This document shows, piece after piece, positions 27,248 through 36,297 of a DNA stretch of 64,000 bases. Below the pieces are notes generated by a model that searched no databases, was not told the origin of the DNA, and saw nothing but the letters and a program-made list of their open reading frames with translations. A program made the translations under genes and the position numbers. Position 1 is the first letter of the stretch, and the number at the start of each line of letters is the position of its first letter. Source of the DNA: Achromobacter sp. UMC46 (GTDB lineage Bacteria; Pseudomonadota; Gammaproteobacteria; Burkholderiales; Burkholderiaceae_B); NCBI RefSeq assembly GCF_014170335.1, contig NZ_LZZS01000006.1, forward strand, positions 124,001 through 188,000. Direction: 5' to 3'.

Positions 27248-28114
27248 TCACCCGTCGATCAAAGCAGGATCCCAGGCATGGACGCGCTGGCGCTGTTCGC
27301 CCAGGCCGGCGATGCCCAGCTTGATCTCGTCGCCGGCCTTCAGGTAGACGGGCGCGGGCTTCTGGCCCATGCCCACGCCCGGCGGCGTGCCGGTGCTGAT
27401 CAGGTCGCCCGGATACAGCGTCATGAAGCGGCTGACGTAGGCCACCAGCTGCGCCACGCCGAACACCATCGTGCGCGTGCTGCCGTTCTGGTAGCGCTTG
27501 CCGTTCACCTCCAGCCACATCTCCAGGTCTTGCGGGTTCGGGACCTCGTCGGCGGTGGCCAGCCACGGGCCGATGGGGCCGAAGGTGTCGCAGCCCTTGC
27601 CCTTGTCCCACGTGCCGCCGCGTTCGATCTGGTATTCGCGTTCGGACACGTCGTTCACGACGCAATAGCCCGCCACGTGCTTCATGGCGTCGGCTTCGCT
27701 GACGTAACGCGCCTTCTCACCGATCACCACGCCCAGTTCGACCTCCCAGTCGGTCTTGACCGAGTCCTGCGGCAGTACGACGGGGTCGTTGGGGCCGACG
27801 ACGGCGGACGTGGGCTTCATGAAGATGACCGGTTCGGCCGGCACGGCCAAACCGGATTCGGCGGCGTGGTCGGCGTAGTTCAAGCCGATGCAGATGAACT
27901 TGCCCATGCCGCTCCAGGGCGGCGCCACGCGGCCCGGGTCGGCCACCAGCGGCAGCGTGGACGGGTCCAGCGCACGCAGTTCGGCCAAGCGGGCGCGCCC
28001 CAGCGTCTGCGCGGTGATGTCGGGCAGCACGCCGGACAGGTCGCGCACCTTGCCCTGGGCATCGATCAGGCCGGGCTTTTCGGCGCCCTTGGCGCCATAG
28101 CGCATCAGTTTCAT
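27248..28114 (-). CDS. Fumarylacetoacetate-hydrolase-family protein (2,4-diketo-3-deoxy-acid hydrolase-like)
   Basis: 288 residues. FAH-fold motifs: GKFICIGLNYADHAAESG near 70-87, FMKPTSAVVGPNDPVVLP, the metal-binding DWEVELGVVIG near 125, VNDVSEREYQ near 155 and PGDLISTGTPPGVGMG near 240. Its length and motifs are those of the 2,4-diketo-3-deoxy-L-fuconate/rhamnonate hydrolases (also annotated ureidoglycolate lyase). These split a 2,4-diketo acid into pyruvate and a hydroxy acid. The adjacent SDR, which would form the diketo substrate, supports this reading. Confidence 0.85.
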   Translation of the reverse strand: MKLMRYGAKGAEKPGLIDAQGKVRDLSGVLPDITAQTLGRARLAELRALDPSTLPLVADPGRVAPPWSGMGKFICIGLNYADHAAESGLAVPAEPVIFMKPTSAVVGPNDPVVLPQDSVKTDWEVELGVVIGEKARYVSEADAMKHVAGYCVVNDVSEREYQIERGGTWDKGKGCDTFGPIGPWLATADEVPNPQDLEMWLEVNGKRYQNGSTRTMVFGVAQLVAYVSRFMTLYPGDLISTGTPPGVGMGQKPAPVYLKAGDEIKLGIAGLGEQRQRVHAWDPALIDG

Positions 28115-28148
28115 AGCAGGTTCCTTGTTGCAGGTGGGGAGTAAGCGT

Positions 28149-28895
28149 TCAGTTGGACCAGCCGCCGTCGATCACCTGGGCGGTGCCGGTCGTGAAGGCG
28201 GATTCGTCGCTGGCAAGATACACCGCCAGCGCGGCGATTTCAGAGGTGCGCCCGATACGGCCCATCGGCTGGCGCGCCGTGAACGCGGCTTCCACCGCCG
28301 CGATGGATTGGCCGCTGGCCTGCGCCTGCGCTTCGATCCGCTGCCGCAGCGACGGCGACTCCACCGTGCCCGGGCAGATCGCATTGCAGCGGATGCCCTG
28401 GGCCACGAAGTCGGCCGCGACCGCCTTGGTCAAGCCGATCACCGCCGCCTTGGTCGCGCCGTAGGCGCAGCGGTTCGGCGCCCCTTTTATGCTGCCCGCC
28501 ACCGACGCCATGTTGACGATGGACCCCGCCCCGCGCGCCAGCATGCCGGGCAGGCAGGCGCGGATCAGGCGATACATGGACCGCACATTCAGGTTGAACG
28601 AAAAGTCCCAGGCGTCTTCATCGCAATCCAGGATGGTGCCGGCGTGCACGAAGCCCGCGCCGTTGAACAGCACACCGACCGGGCCCGCGCCTTCCACCAG
28701 CGCCAGGATGGCGCGCCCGTCCGTCACGTCCAGCACCTGGGTGCGGCAGCCGGACATCGTCCGCAGCGCCTCCGCGTTGATGTCCACGGCCAGCACGTCG
28801 GCGCCTTCACGCGCATACGCTTCGGCCACGGCGCGGCCGATACCCTGGCCCGCGGCCGTCACAAGCGCGGTCTTGCCTTGCAGTCTTCCCGACAT
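28149..28895 (-). CDS. Short-chain dehydrogenase (2-keto-3-deoxy-aldonate 4-dehydrogenase-like)
   Basis: 248 residues of the classical SDR family. The NAD site is TAAGQGIGRAVAEAYAREGADVLAVDI near 12-38, with the acidic residue DI favouring NAD+. NFNGAG-type motif appears as LFNGAGF near 80; the catalytic set is Ser in NMASVAGS near 133 and YGATK near 146-150. The tail DGGWSN is typical. The closest family logic is the KDF/KDR dehydrogenases that oxidise C4 of 2-keto-3-deoxy-L-fuconate or rhamnonate and sit next to an FAH-family hydrolase, as here. Spacing to the hydrolase gene is 34 bp. Confidence 0.85.
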   Translation of the reverse strand: MSGRLQGKTALVTAAGQGIGRAVAEAYAREGADVLAVDINAEALRTMSGCRTQVLDVTDGRAILALVEGAGPVGVLFNGAGFVHAGTILDCDEDAWDFSFNLNVRSMYRLIRACLPGMLARGAGSIVNMASVAGSIKGAPNRCAYGATKAAVIGLTKAVAADFVAQGIRCNAICPGTVESPSLRQRIEAQAQASGQSIAAVEAAFTARQPMGRIGRTSEIAALAVYLASDESAFTTGTAQVIDGGWSN

Positions 28896-28908
28896 GGAAT
28901 TGCTCCTG

Positions 28909-30318
28909 TTATTTGCCGGCCATGCCCATCGCGGTAGGCAGCCACAGCGTGATCTGGGGGATGTAGGTGATGGCGATCAGGGCCACGAACAGCGGCACCA
29001 GCCACGGCAGGATGGCCATCGTGGTGCGCTCGACCGACAGCCGCGCCACGCGGGCCAGCACGAACAGCACCATGCCCATCGGTGGATGCAGCAGTCCGAT
29101 CATCAGATTCAGCGTCATGATCAGCCCGAAGTGGATCGGGTCGATGCCCAGCTTCAGCACGATGGGCAGCAGGATCGGCACCAGGATCGTGATGGCGGCG
29201 ATGGTGTCGATGAAGCAGCCGACGATCAGGATCAGCACGTTGGCCATCAGCAGGAACACCCACTTGTTCTGCGTCACGCTCAGGATGGCGTCGGTCAGCG
29301 TCTGCGCGGCCTGTGTGGTCGTCAGCAACCAGGCGAAGACGGACGCCGCCGTCACGATGAACAACACCGACGCGGTCGTCTCGATGGTGTCGAACGTGGC
29401 CTTGGCCAAGGTCTTGAACGTCATCGAACGGTAGCGCACCAGCCCCAGGAACAGCGCCCAGATCACCGCGGCCACGGCGGCCTCGGTGGGGGTGAACCAG
29501 CCCAGCGTCATGCCCCCGATCAGGATCACCGGTGCCATCAACGCCATGACAGCCGAAAAATTGAAGCGCCAATCCAGCGCCAGCAAGGCGACGAACGCGA
29601 TGCCGGTCGCCACGTTGGGCGACACGCCCGCCAACGTCATCAACCAGATCGACAGCGGAAACGACAGCACGATCAGCACTTCCAGGCCCGCGCCGCCCAG
29701 CCGCTTCCAGTTGAAGGCCACGTCGCCGCCCCAGTTGTTGCGGCGGGCGTAATAGGCCACGGTCAGCATCATCAGTATCGTCAGCACGGCGCCCGGCAGC
29801 AGCCCCGCCAGGAACAGCGAACCGATCGACACGTTGGCCATCATGCCGTAGATCACGAACGGCAGCGACGGCGGGATGATGGGCCCCAGCGTTGCCGACG
29901 CGGCAGTGACGCCCACGGCGAATTCGGTCTCGTAGCCATGGTCTTTCATGGCCTTGATCTCGATGGTGCCCAGGCCCGCGGCGTCCGCGATCGCGGTGCC
30001 CGACATGCCGGCGAACACCACGGAGCCGATGATGTTCACCTGCCCCAGCCCGCCGCGCATCCAGCCCACCAGCGCCACCGCGAAGTTGTAGATGCGGCCG
30101 GTGATGCCGGCGATGTTCATCAGGTTGCCGGCCAGGATGAAGAACGGCACGGCCAGCAGCGGAAACGACTCCACGCCCGCGATCATGCGCTGCGCGACCA
30201 CCACGTCCGGCACGCTGCCCGATATCAGGACGAACAGCAGCGACGCGCCCGCCATGGACACCGCCACCGGCAGGCCCAGGATCATCAACAGCAGAAAGGT
30301 TCCAATCAGGGTGCCCAT
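28909..30318 (-). CDS. TRAP transporter large permease (DctM-like)
   Basis: 469 residues, a dozen or more hydrophobic segments. DctM marks are LLMILGLPVAVSMAGASLLFVL at the start, PLLAVPFFILAGNLMNIAGITGRI near 50-75, and GLGTIEIKAMKDHGYETEFAVGVTAASATLGPIIPPSLPFVIYG near 115-160. AGGAG lies 7 bp before the ATG. It is somewhat longer than the usual 425-430 residues, mainly in the middle of the protein. With DctQ it forms the sodium-driven importer fed by the binding protein encoded upstream. Confidence 0.92.
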   Translation of the reverse strand: MGTLIGTFLLLMILGLPVAVSMAGASLLFVLISGSVPDVVVAQRMIAGVESFPLLAVPFFILAGNLMNIAGITGRIYNFAVALVGWMRGGLGQVNIIGSVVFAGMSGTAIADAAGLGTIEIKAMKDHGYETEFAVGVTAASATLGPIIPPSLPFVIYGMMANVSIGSLFLAGLLPGAVLTILMMLTVAYYARRNNWGGDVAFNWKRLGGAGLEVLIVLSFPLSIWLMTLAGVSPNVATGIAFVALLALDWRFNFSAVMALMAPVILIGGMTLGWFTPTEAAVAAVIWALFLGLVRYRSMTFKTLAKATFDTIETTASVLFIVTAASVFAWLLTTTQAAQTLTDAILSVTQNKWVFLLMANVLILIVGCFIDTIAAITILVPILLPIVLKLGIDPIHFGLIMTLNLMIGLLHPPMGMVLFVLARVARLSVERTTMAILPWLVPLFVALIAITYIPQITLWLPTAMGMAGK

Positions 30319-30374
30319 GTCTTGCTCCTGGAAAGGCACTGCGGATTCGTATGCATTGCGACGCGGCGCGCCGG

Positions 30375-31019
30375 TCAGTCCAGCGACTCGTAGGCCGCCG
30401 GGTTCTCCAGGATCGAATAGCCCTGCCGCCAGTTCTGCACGGACACTTGCAGCGACCGCACAAACATCATGACGAAGCCCGCCAGGGCGACCCAATAGAC
30501 ATAGGACTTGTTCCAGAACAGCGTGGTCATGGGTTCGTCGCCCACCAGCACGATGTAGCGGTAGGTCAGCCACACGGCATAGCCGAAGAAGGCCGTGCGC
30601 AAGATGTCGATCACGGTGGACAGCACGCGGCCCACCCGCTTGGGCAGGTAGCGGTACAGGAAATCCACCTGGATGTGGCGGCAGGCCCGCACGCACATCG
30701 CGGCACCCAGGAACACCACGCCGATCAGGCAATACACCGCCAGCTCTTCAGTCCAGGCATAGGAGTCGTTCAGCACGTAGCGGGAAAAGAACTGCAGGAA
30801 GACCAGCATCGCCATGGTCCAGAAAATCCCCAGGCAGATCCAGTCTTCGGGCTGATAGCCGGCCAAGCTGACTTCATGCTGGTCGGCCTCTTCGAAACTA
30901 TGGACGATCTCGTCCACGGACGCCTGGTGCGGGCCTGGTTTCGATGAGGCATGGCCGGAGGCCGGGCCCGGTCCGTGGCTGACGGCCGCCATCGGCGCCG
31001 CCTTCGCGTTCAAGTGCAT
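30375..31019 (-). CDS. TRAP transporter small permease (DctQ-like)
   Basis: 214 residues with four hydrophobic segments, including ICLGIFWTMAMLVFLQFFSRYVLNDSYAWTEELAVYCLIGVVFLGAA, whose RYVL-x3-YAWTEE is the DctQ signature. A hydrophilic N-terminal extension of about 55 residues precedes the first span. AGGGGAA lies 5-6 bp before the ATG. A strong hairpin separates it from the upstream binding-protein gene. Confidence 0.9.
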   Translation of the reverse strand: MHLNAKAAPMAAVSHGPGPASGHASSKPGPHQASVDEIVHSFEEADQHEVSLAGYQPEDWICLGIFWTMAMLVFLQFFSRYVLNDSYAWTEELAVYCLIGVVFLGAAMCVRACRHIQVDFLYRYLPKRVGRVLSTVIDILRTAFFGYAVWLTYRYIVLVGDEPMTTLFWNKSYVYWVALAGFVMMFVRSLQVSVQNWRQGYSILENPAAYESLD

Positions 31020-31051
31020 GGATTTCCCCTGGTCGTAATCGGGTGTGGGGC

Positions 31052-31072
31052 GGCGGGCCGCGACGGCCCGCC
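31052..31072. terminator. Hairpin between dctP and dctQ, probable attenuator or mRNA-stabilising stem
   Basis: GGCGGGCCG-CGA-CGGCCCGCC gives a 9-bp GC-only stem with a 3-nt loop, 9 bp after the dctP stop on the minus strand. No T-run follows, so partial termination or protection of the dctP message, as often seen behind binding-protein genes, is more likely than full termination. Confidence 0.5.
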
Positions 31073-31080
31073 CGCGCGGC

Positions 31081-32055
31081 CTACTTCACCGCCTGGATCT
31101 TCTCCCAATCCGATTTCAGGTAGCCGTATTGCTCGAACGGCACCTTCTCCAGCACGGTCTTGCGGAAGTCTTCGACATTGACCTCGGCCACGTTCAGCCC
31201 GCGCTTCTTGAACACCTCGACCATCTTCTTTTCGCTGTCGGCCACTTCAGAAGACGCCTTCTCCGCCGCCTGCTGCGCGACCTCCGAGAAGATCTTCTTG
31301 TCCTCGTCGGACAGGCTCTTCCACAGCTTGCCCGAGATGACCGTGTTCAAGTGGTCGACGATGTGGCCCGTCAGCACGATATTCTTCTGCACCTCGTAGA
31401 ACTTCTTCGCCTCGATAGTGGTCAGCGGGTTTTCCTGCGCTTCCACCGTGCCGTTCTGCAAGGCCAGATAGACCTCGGCGAACGCGATGGGCGCCGTGTT
31501 GGCGCCACAGGCGCGCGGCATCGCCAGATAGGCCGCCACGTCCGGCACGCGGATCTTCATGCCCTTCATTTCAGAGCACTTGGTGAAGGCGCGGTTGGAA
31601 GTCGTCTGGCGCGTGCCGTAATAGGTGGTGGCGACGATGTGGTTGCCGCTCTTCTCGTCGTAGCCGCGCGTCAGCTCTTTGTAGATGTCGCTCTTGGTGT
31701 AGGCGATCAGGTGCTCGGGGTTGCGGAAGATGTAGGGGTAGTACGTGACGCCGATGCGGGGAAAGCTCTTGGCGGCGAAGCTGGACCCGGAGATGATCAT
31801 GTCCACCGTGCCGAGCGTCAGCCCCTGGTTGATGTCGTTTTCCTTGCCCAGCTGAGAGGCGGGGTAGACATCGATGTGATAGCGGCCGTTGGTGCGTTTC
31901 TCGATCTCTTGCGCCGCCCATACCGACGAGGTATGGAAGGGTTCGGAGGTCTCGTACACGTGCGCCCACTTCAGCTTGGTTTGCGCCAGCGCGCTGCCGC
32001 TGATGGTCAGCGCGACGGCGGCAAACAGCACTTTGATAGCGTTGCCTCGATTCAT
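31081..32055 (-). CDS. TRAP transporter substrate-binding protein (DctP-like, sugar-acid type)
   Basis: 324 residues. The signal peptide (NAIKVLFAAVALTISGSALA) is cleaved near residue 24. The mature part starts QTKLKWAHVYETSEPFHTSS. The conserved ligand-carboxylate arginine lies in MKIRVPDVAAY near 155, and EVYLALQNGTVEAQENPLTTI near 190-210 is the DctP signature. GAGGAG precedes the ATG by 6 bp. Neighbouring enzymes suggest a hexuronate, aldonate or related sugar acid as ligand. Confidence 0.92.
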   Translation of the reverse strand: MNRGNAIKVLFAAVALTISGSALAQTKLKWAHVYETSEPFHTSSVWAAQEIEKRTNGRYHIDVYPASQLGKENDINQGLTLGTVDMIISGSSFAAKSFPRIGVTYYPYIFRNPEHLIAYTKSDIYKELTRGYDEKSGNHIVATTYYGTRQTTSNRAFTKCSEMKGMKIRVPDVAAYLAMPRACGANTAPIAFAEVYLALQNGTVEAQENPLTTIEAKKFYEVQKNIVLTGHIVDHLNTVISGKLWKSLSDEDKKIFSEVAQQAAEKASSEVADSEKKMVEVFKKRGLNVAEVNVEDFRKTVLEKVPFEQYGYLKSDWEKIQAVK

Positions 32056-32181
32056 GATGTCTCCTCTCTCTGAGGTAGCGAGTCCGGCGAATGTCGTCAC
32101 GCGCCGGCCCGCTTTATGTTTCACATGGGGATTCACATACAGGGTGCACCTTGGTACAGCGGCTACGGCTTCCCGGAGGCG

Positions 32182-32916
32182 TCAAGACGCCGCCGGTTCT
32201 TTGCTATCGGCACGCAACGCGTCCGCCGCGGCCGGCCAACTGGCGGTCAAGCGGTCGAACGAGCAGGAAAGATGGTGATGCATGGCGGCCCGCGCGGCGT
32301 CCTCGTCTCCGGCCGCGATGGCGGCGATGACGCGGCGGTGCTCGGTGATGGCCTGGGCCCAGCTGTCCGGGTTCTCGAAGTAGTCGCCCAGCTTCACGGA
32401 CAGGGGGTTGTGGCGCTCGTCGAACAGTTCGCCCACAACGCGCACCAGGACGGCGTTGCCGGCCATTTCGGCCACGCGCAGATGGAACAACCGGTCGCCG
32501 CGGATGGGCACGCTGCCCGCCTGGGCCTCGTTTTCCATCGTGCCCATCGCTTCCAGCAGGCCGTCGACCAGCGCGGGCGCGGGGTTGCGGGCCGCCTGGG
32601 CGGCAAGTTCGCCTTCGATCGTCCAGCGGGCGCGGATGGTTTCCAGGGGGCTTTCGGCGGTCAGGCTGGCGCGCGGCGCGCCAGCCAGGCTTTGCACATA
32701 CACGCCCGACCCCATGCGCACTTCCACCCAGCCTTCGACTTCCAGCGCGATCAGCGCTTCGCGCACCGACGGGCGGGACACGCCCAGCTTCAACGCCAGG
32801 TCGCGCTCGGGCGGCAGCCGGGCGCCGACCGGAAACTCGCCCGCCTCGATCAGCAGTCTGAGCTGGTCGGCGATCTGGCGATACAAGCGGCGCGGCTCGA
32901 TGGTCTGGATCGGCAT
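32182..32916 (-). CDS. GntR/FadR-family regulator of the sugar-acid operon
   Basis: 244 residues. The winged HTH is at about 10-75 (LYRQIADQLRLLIEAGEFPVGARLPPERDLALKLGVSRPSVREALIALEVEGWVEVRMGSGVYV). The C-terminal FCD effector domain contains the metal/ligand histidines in FHLRVAEMAGN and EHRRVIAAI. This resembles UxuR/ExuR-type regulators of hexuronate genes. It is transcribed in the same direction as, and 126 bp before, the binding-protein gene. The start at 32916 (MPIQTIEPRRLY) fits the family; a longer frame to 33087 is not supported. Confidence 0.88.
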   Translation of the reverse strand: MPIQTIEPRRLYRQIADQLRLLIEAGEFPVGARLPPERDLALKLGVSRPSVREALIALEVEGWVEVRMGSGVYVQSLAGAPRASLTAESPLETIRARWTIEGELAAQAARNPAPALVDGLLEAMGTMENEAQAGSVPIRGDRLFHLRVAEMAGNAVLVRVVGELFDERHNPLSVKLGDYFENPDSWAQAITEHRRVIAAIAAGDEDAARAAMHHHLSCSFDRLTASWPAAADALRADSKEPAAS

Positions 32917-32945
32917 GGGGAGGTCGGGGGAAGTAACGCTGAAAA

Positions 32946-32962
32946 GGTAAAGTGGCCTTACC
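32946..32962. promoter_or_regulatory. Candidate GntR operator upstream of the regulator
   Basis: GGTAA-N7-TTACC, 5-bp arms, 30 bp upstream of the GntR start; on the minus strand it contains TTGGTAAGGCCA, close to the TGGT-N3-ACCA core of FadR-subfamily sites. Autoregulation is the simplest reading. A looser TTGGTA half-site recurs near 32151 upstream of dctP. Confidence 0.4.
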
Positions 32963-33089
32963 AATTGACCAGAATCCTGCGCCTGCCGGCGCTCCGTCAC
33001 AATTGGGGTTTGCCCATAGCCCGGCACCGCATCACGCGGGCAACCCTTATCTGTTAAAAAGCCGCCACACCCGGCAATCTTCCGCATCC

Positions 33090-33488
33090 ATGACCTACGA
33101 CCCGCAACACTCGCCCTTTAAAAGCACTGGCGGCCTGCGCCGCATCCTGAATGCGCTGCGCTACTCCTGGCAGGGGCTGAAAGCGGCCGTCAAATATGAA
33201 GCCGCCTTCCGCCAGGAACTGGCGCTGGCCGTGCTGATGATCCCGGCCGCGTTCTTCCTGGGCCGGACCACGGTCGAAGTCTTTTTCCTGGTGGGCACCG
33301 TGATCATGGTGCTGGCGGCGGAATTGCTGAACTCCGCCATCGAAGCGCTGGCCGACGCGTTGTCCGTCGAACGCCACCCCCTCCTGGGCCGCGCCAAGGA
33401 CCTGGGCAGCGCGGCGGTGATGCTGCTCTTGATCTTCGCCGGGGCGGTCTGGATCGGCGTGGCCATCAGCCGTTTCGTCATGCATTGA
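33090..33488 (+). CDS. dgkA: Diacylglycerol kinase
   Basis: 132 residues, three membrane helices. It phosphorylates diacylglycerol released in envelope synthesis back to phosphatidate. The family signature ELLNSAIEALADALSVERHPLLGRAKDLGSAAV covers about residues 76-108, and the N-terminal amphipathic segment RILNALRYSWQGLKAAVKYEAAFRQEL precedes helix 1. The ATG at 33090 gives a normal length. Confidence 0.95.
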   Translation: MTYDPQHSPFKSTGGLRRILNALRYSWQGLKAAVKYEAAFRQELALAVLMIPAAFFLGRTTVEVFFLVGTVIMVLAAELLNSAIEALADALSVERHPLLGRAKDLGSAAVMLLLIFAGAVWIGVAISRFVMH

Positions 33489-33535
33489 CACGGGCGGCAT
33501 CCCACGGGGACGCGCCTGTCTTTATACTGGGAGCC

Positions 33536-34855
33536 ATGATGCCTAAATCGACGTCAGCCCCCTCTCAACGCATCGTCATCGTCGGCGGCGGTGCCGGCGG
33601 CCTGGAATTGGCCGCCAAGTTGGGCCGGATCCACGGCCGGCAACACGTCACGCTGGTCGACAGCCGCCCCTTCCACATCTGGAAGCCGTCGCTGCACGAA
33701 GCTGCGGCCGGCACGCTGGACATTCACCAGGAAGGCCTGTCCTACCTGATGCTGGCCCACATGAACGGCTTTTCGTTCGCGCAGGGCCGCTTGCTGAGCG
33801 TCGACCGCGAACGCCGCCAGATCGTGGTCGACACCGTCAACGACGCCCAAGGCCAGGAAGTCCTGCCCCGCCGCGACCTCGGCTACGACACGCTGGTGCT
33901 GGCCCTGGGCAGCACCTCCAATTTCTTCAACACGCCAGGCGCGGCCGAACACGCCGTGACGCTGGACACCACCGAAAACGCCGAACAGTTCCGCCTGACC
34001 ATGCTGAAAGCCATGGCGCAGGTCGACCTGGCCAAGGTGCGCGATCCGTCGGCCCGGCTGGATCTCGTCATCGTGGGCGGCGGCGCCACCGGCGTCGAAC
34101 TGGCCGTCGAACTGACCGAGGCCAGCCACGTGGTCAGCGCCTACGGCCTGCCGAACTTCCGCGCCGAACGCGACTTGGCCATCACGCTGGTCGAAGGCGC
34201 GCCGCGCATCCTGTCCGCGCTACCCGAAAAAATATCCGAAGCCGCGACCAACCGACTGAAAGAGCTGGGCATCGGCGTGGAAACGTCCTGCCGCGTCTCG
34301 GAAGTGACGGGCAGCAGCGTCAAGACCGCGGACGGGCGCGAATTTCCCGCCCAGCTGTGCATGTGGGCCGCCGGCATCAAGGGCCCGGCCTTGCTGGCCG
34401 ACCTGGACCTGCCGCTGAACAAGCTGGGCCAGCTGGAAGTGAACGAGCGGCTGGAAACGGCCGATCCGCACATTCTGGCACTGGGCGATTGCTGCTCGGT
34501 GCCCTGGCGCGAAGGCCGCACCGTGCCCGCCCGCGCCCAAGCCGCCCACCAGCAGGCCGACTACCTGACCAAGAAGCTCACGGCGCGCCTGCGCGGTTCC
34601 GCCGAGCCCGCCGGCCCCTACGTCTATCAAGACCACGGTTCACTGGTGTCGCTGGGCCAGGACGCCGGCGTCGGCAGCCTGATGGGCAAGCTGGCCGGAC
34701 GAGGACTGTTCGTAAGCGGTACACTGGCGCGCCTGATGTACATGAGCCTGCACCTGATGCACCACAAAGCGGTGCTGGGCATCTCTCGCACCGCCTCCCT
34801 GGCCCTGGCGCGCCTGCTTATGCGGCGCACGCGCCCCCGGGTCAAACTGCACTGA
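33536..34855 (+). CDS. ndh: Type II NADH dehydrogenase (NDH-2 family FAD oxidoreductase)
   Basis: 439 residues. Two dinucleotide-binding motifs are clear: [18 protein letters not shown] near 11-28 for FAD and [17 protein letters not shown] near 180-196 for [14 protein letters not shown] near 320 is the second FAD-contact motif. The C-terminal 80 residues include an amphipathic stretch ([19 protein letters not shown]) for membrane association. It oxidises NADH with quinone reduction, without proton pumping. GGGAG lies directly before tandem ATG codons at 33536 and 33539. pyrF follows after 7 bp, so the two are probably co-transcribed. Confidence 0.9.
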   Translation: MMPKSTSAPSQRIVIVGGGAGGLELAAKLGRIHGRQHVTLVDSRPFHIWKPSLHEAAAGTLDIHQEGLSYLMLAHMNGFSFAQGRLLSVDRERRQIVVDTVNDAQGQEVLPRRDLGYDTLVLALGSTSNFFNTPGAAEHAVTLDTTENAEQFRLTMLKAMAQVDLAKVRDPSARLDLVIVGGGATGVELAVELTEASHVVSAYGLPNFRAERDLAITLVEGAPRILSALPEKISEAATNRLKELGIGVETSCRVSEVTGSSVKTADGREFPAQLCMWAAGIKGPALLADLDLPLNKLGQLEVNERLETADPHILALGDCCSVPWREGRTVPARAQAAHQQADYLTKKLTARLRGSAEPAGPYVYQDHGSLVSLGQDAGVGSLMGKLAGRGLFVSGTLARLMYMSLHLMHHKAVLGISRTASLALARLLMRRTRPRVKLH

Positions 34856-34862
34856 ACTCCCC

Positions 34863-35681
34863 ATGAATTTCCTGCAAAAACTCGAACACGCCTGGACCAC
34901 CAGCAACTCGCTCCTGCAAGTCGGGCTGGATCCCGACCCCCAACGCTTCCCGCGCGAATTGCAGGACAAGCCGGACGCCATCTTCCAGTTCTGCCGCGAC
35001 ATCGTCGACGCCACCGCGCCCTACGCCTGCAGCTTCAAGCCGCAGATCGCGTACTTCGCCGCCCACCGCGCCGAAGACCAGCTGGAAGCGCTGTGCCAAC
35101 ACATTCGCGACAGGCACCCCGACCTGCCCATCGTGCTGGACGCCAAGCGCGGCGACATCGGCTCCACCGCCGAAAACTACGCCCGCGAAGCCTACGAACG
35201 CTATCAGGCGCACGCGCTCACCGTCAGCCCCTACATGGGCCTGGATTCCGTCGAGCCCTATCTGGCCTGGCGCGACCGCGGCGTGATCGTGCTGTGCCGC
35301 ACGTCCAACCCCGGCGGCTCGGACCTGCAGTTCCTGAAGATGGATAACGGCGAACCGCTGTACCTGCACGTTGCAGGCCTGGTGGCCGACAAATGGAACG
35401 CCAACGGCCAGTGCGGCCTGGTGGTGGGCGCCACGTTCCCGAACGAACTGGCCGCCGTCCGCCAGCGCATCGGCGACGCGCTGCCCCTGCTGGTGCCCGG
35501 CATCGGCGCCCAGGGCGGCGACATCACCGCCACCGTGAACGCCGGCGCGAACGCCGCGCGCAGCGGCATGATGATCAACTCTTCGCGCGCCATCATCTAC
35601 GCCAGCGGCGGCGACGATTGGCGCGAGGCCGCCGGCCGCGCGGCCATGGGCCTGCGCGACGCGATCAACGCGGTGCGCTGA
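34863..35681 (+). CDS. pyrF: Orotidine 5'-phosphate decarboxylase (long bacterial type)
   Basis: 272 residues, the longer PyrF subfamily common in Burkholderiales and mycobacteria. It catalyses the last step of UMP synthesis. The catalytic charged array is [16 protein letters not shown] near 91-106. [13 protein letters not shown] near the start binds substrate, and [13 protein letters not shown] near 205 is the phosphate-gripping loop. It overlaps nothing and ends at a perfect bidirectional terminator. Confidence 0.95.
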   Translation: MNFLQKLEHAWTTSNSLLQVGLDPDPQRFPRELQDKPDAIFQFCRDIVDATAPYACSFKPQIAYFAAHRAEDQLEALCQHIRDRHPDLPIVLDAKRGDIGSTAENYAREAYERYQAHALTVSPYMGLDSVEPYLAWRDRGVIVLCRTSNPGGSDLQFLKMDNGEPLYLHVAGLVADKWNANGQCGLVVGATFPNELAAVRQRIGDALPLLVPGIGAQGGDITATVNAGANAARSGMMINSSRAIIYASGGDDWREAAGRAAMGLRDAINAVR

Positions 35682-35686
35682 ATCCG

Positions 35687-35726
35687 GTCGAAAAAAGGGC
35701 TGCCTGTCAGCAGCCCTTTTTTCGAC
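35687..35726. terminator. Bidirectional terminator between pyrF and pncC
   Basis: A perfect 17-bp stem (35687-35703 with 35710-35726) around a 6-nt loop, with AAAAAA on the left arm and TTTTTT on the right arm. It can end both the pyrF transcript and the converging rib-nusB-thiL-pgpA-pncC transcript. Confidence 0.92.
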
Positions 35727-35727
35727 T

Positions 35728-36297
35728 TTACCGCCGGTTGGCCGGCGTCCCGACGAACTCCAGCAATCCCCGCAGCGCGAATTCCACCGCGGCCTGGCGC
35801 ACTTGCGCCCGGTCGCCCGGGAACACGTGCGTCACGGCGCGGCTGGTGATGCCGTCGCCCACGCGCATCGCGAAGCCGAAACACACCATGCCCACCGGCT
35901 TGCCCGGCGTGGCACCGCCCGGCCCGGCGATGCCGGTCGTGGACACGCCCACGTGCGCGGCGGACGACACCAGCAGCACACCATTGGCCATTTCCAGCGC
36001 AACCGGTTCGCTGACCGCGCCGAAGTGATGCAGCGCGTCAGGCGAAACGTCCAGCTCGGCCACCTTGGCCTCGTTGCTGTAGGTGACGAAGCCGCGTTCG
36101 AACCAATCGCTGGACCCGGCGACTGAAGTCATCGCCCCCGCCAGCAATCCCCCCGTGCAGGACTCCGCGGTGCCGAGCATCCAGCCGTGGCGCCGCATCG
36201 CGTCGCCCAGCCGTTCGGCCAGGCCGACGGCCGTGGCCTCGGTCAACTGCGCGGCCGACAGATTCGACCGCGATCCCGCTTCTTGTTGCTCGCTCAT
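35728..36297 (-). CDS. pncC: Nicotinamide-nucleotide amidohydrolase (CinA C-terminal type)
   Basis: 189 residues, the stand-alone PncC domain. It converts NMN to nicotinate mononucleotide in pyridine-nucleotide salvage. The signature GTAESCTGGLLAGAMTSVAGSSDWFERGFVTYSNEAK is near 42-78, and VSTTGIAGPGGATPGKPVGMV near 130-150. AGGAG lies 7 bp before the ATG, and its ATG overlaps the TGA of pgpA (ATGA), showing coupling. Confidence 0.93.
   Translation of the reverse strand: MSEQQEAGSRSNLSAAQLTEATAVGLAERLGDAMRRHGWMLGTAESCTGGLLAGAMTSVAGSSDWFERGFVTYSNEAKVAELDVSPDALHHFGAVSEPVALEMANGVLLVSSAAHVGVSTTGIAGPGGATPGKPVGMVCFGFAMRVGDGITSRAVTHVFPGDRAQVRQAAVEFALRGLLEFVGTPANRR

Noticed and set aside
28489..30393. 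634-codon plus-strand frame opposite dctM
   Set aside because: Gln/His/Arg-rich mirror frame; dctM motifs are on the minus strand.
32104..32140. Direct TTCACAT repeats upstream of dctP as a regulator site
   Set aside because: Only two copies 12 bp apart and no dyad symmetry; too weak to list as a feature.
33485..33528. TTGACA and TATACT upstream of the NADH dehydrogenase as a promoter
   Set aside because: They are 32 bp apart, far outside usable spacing.
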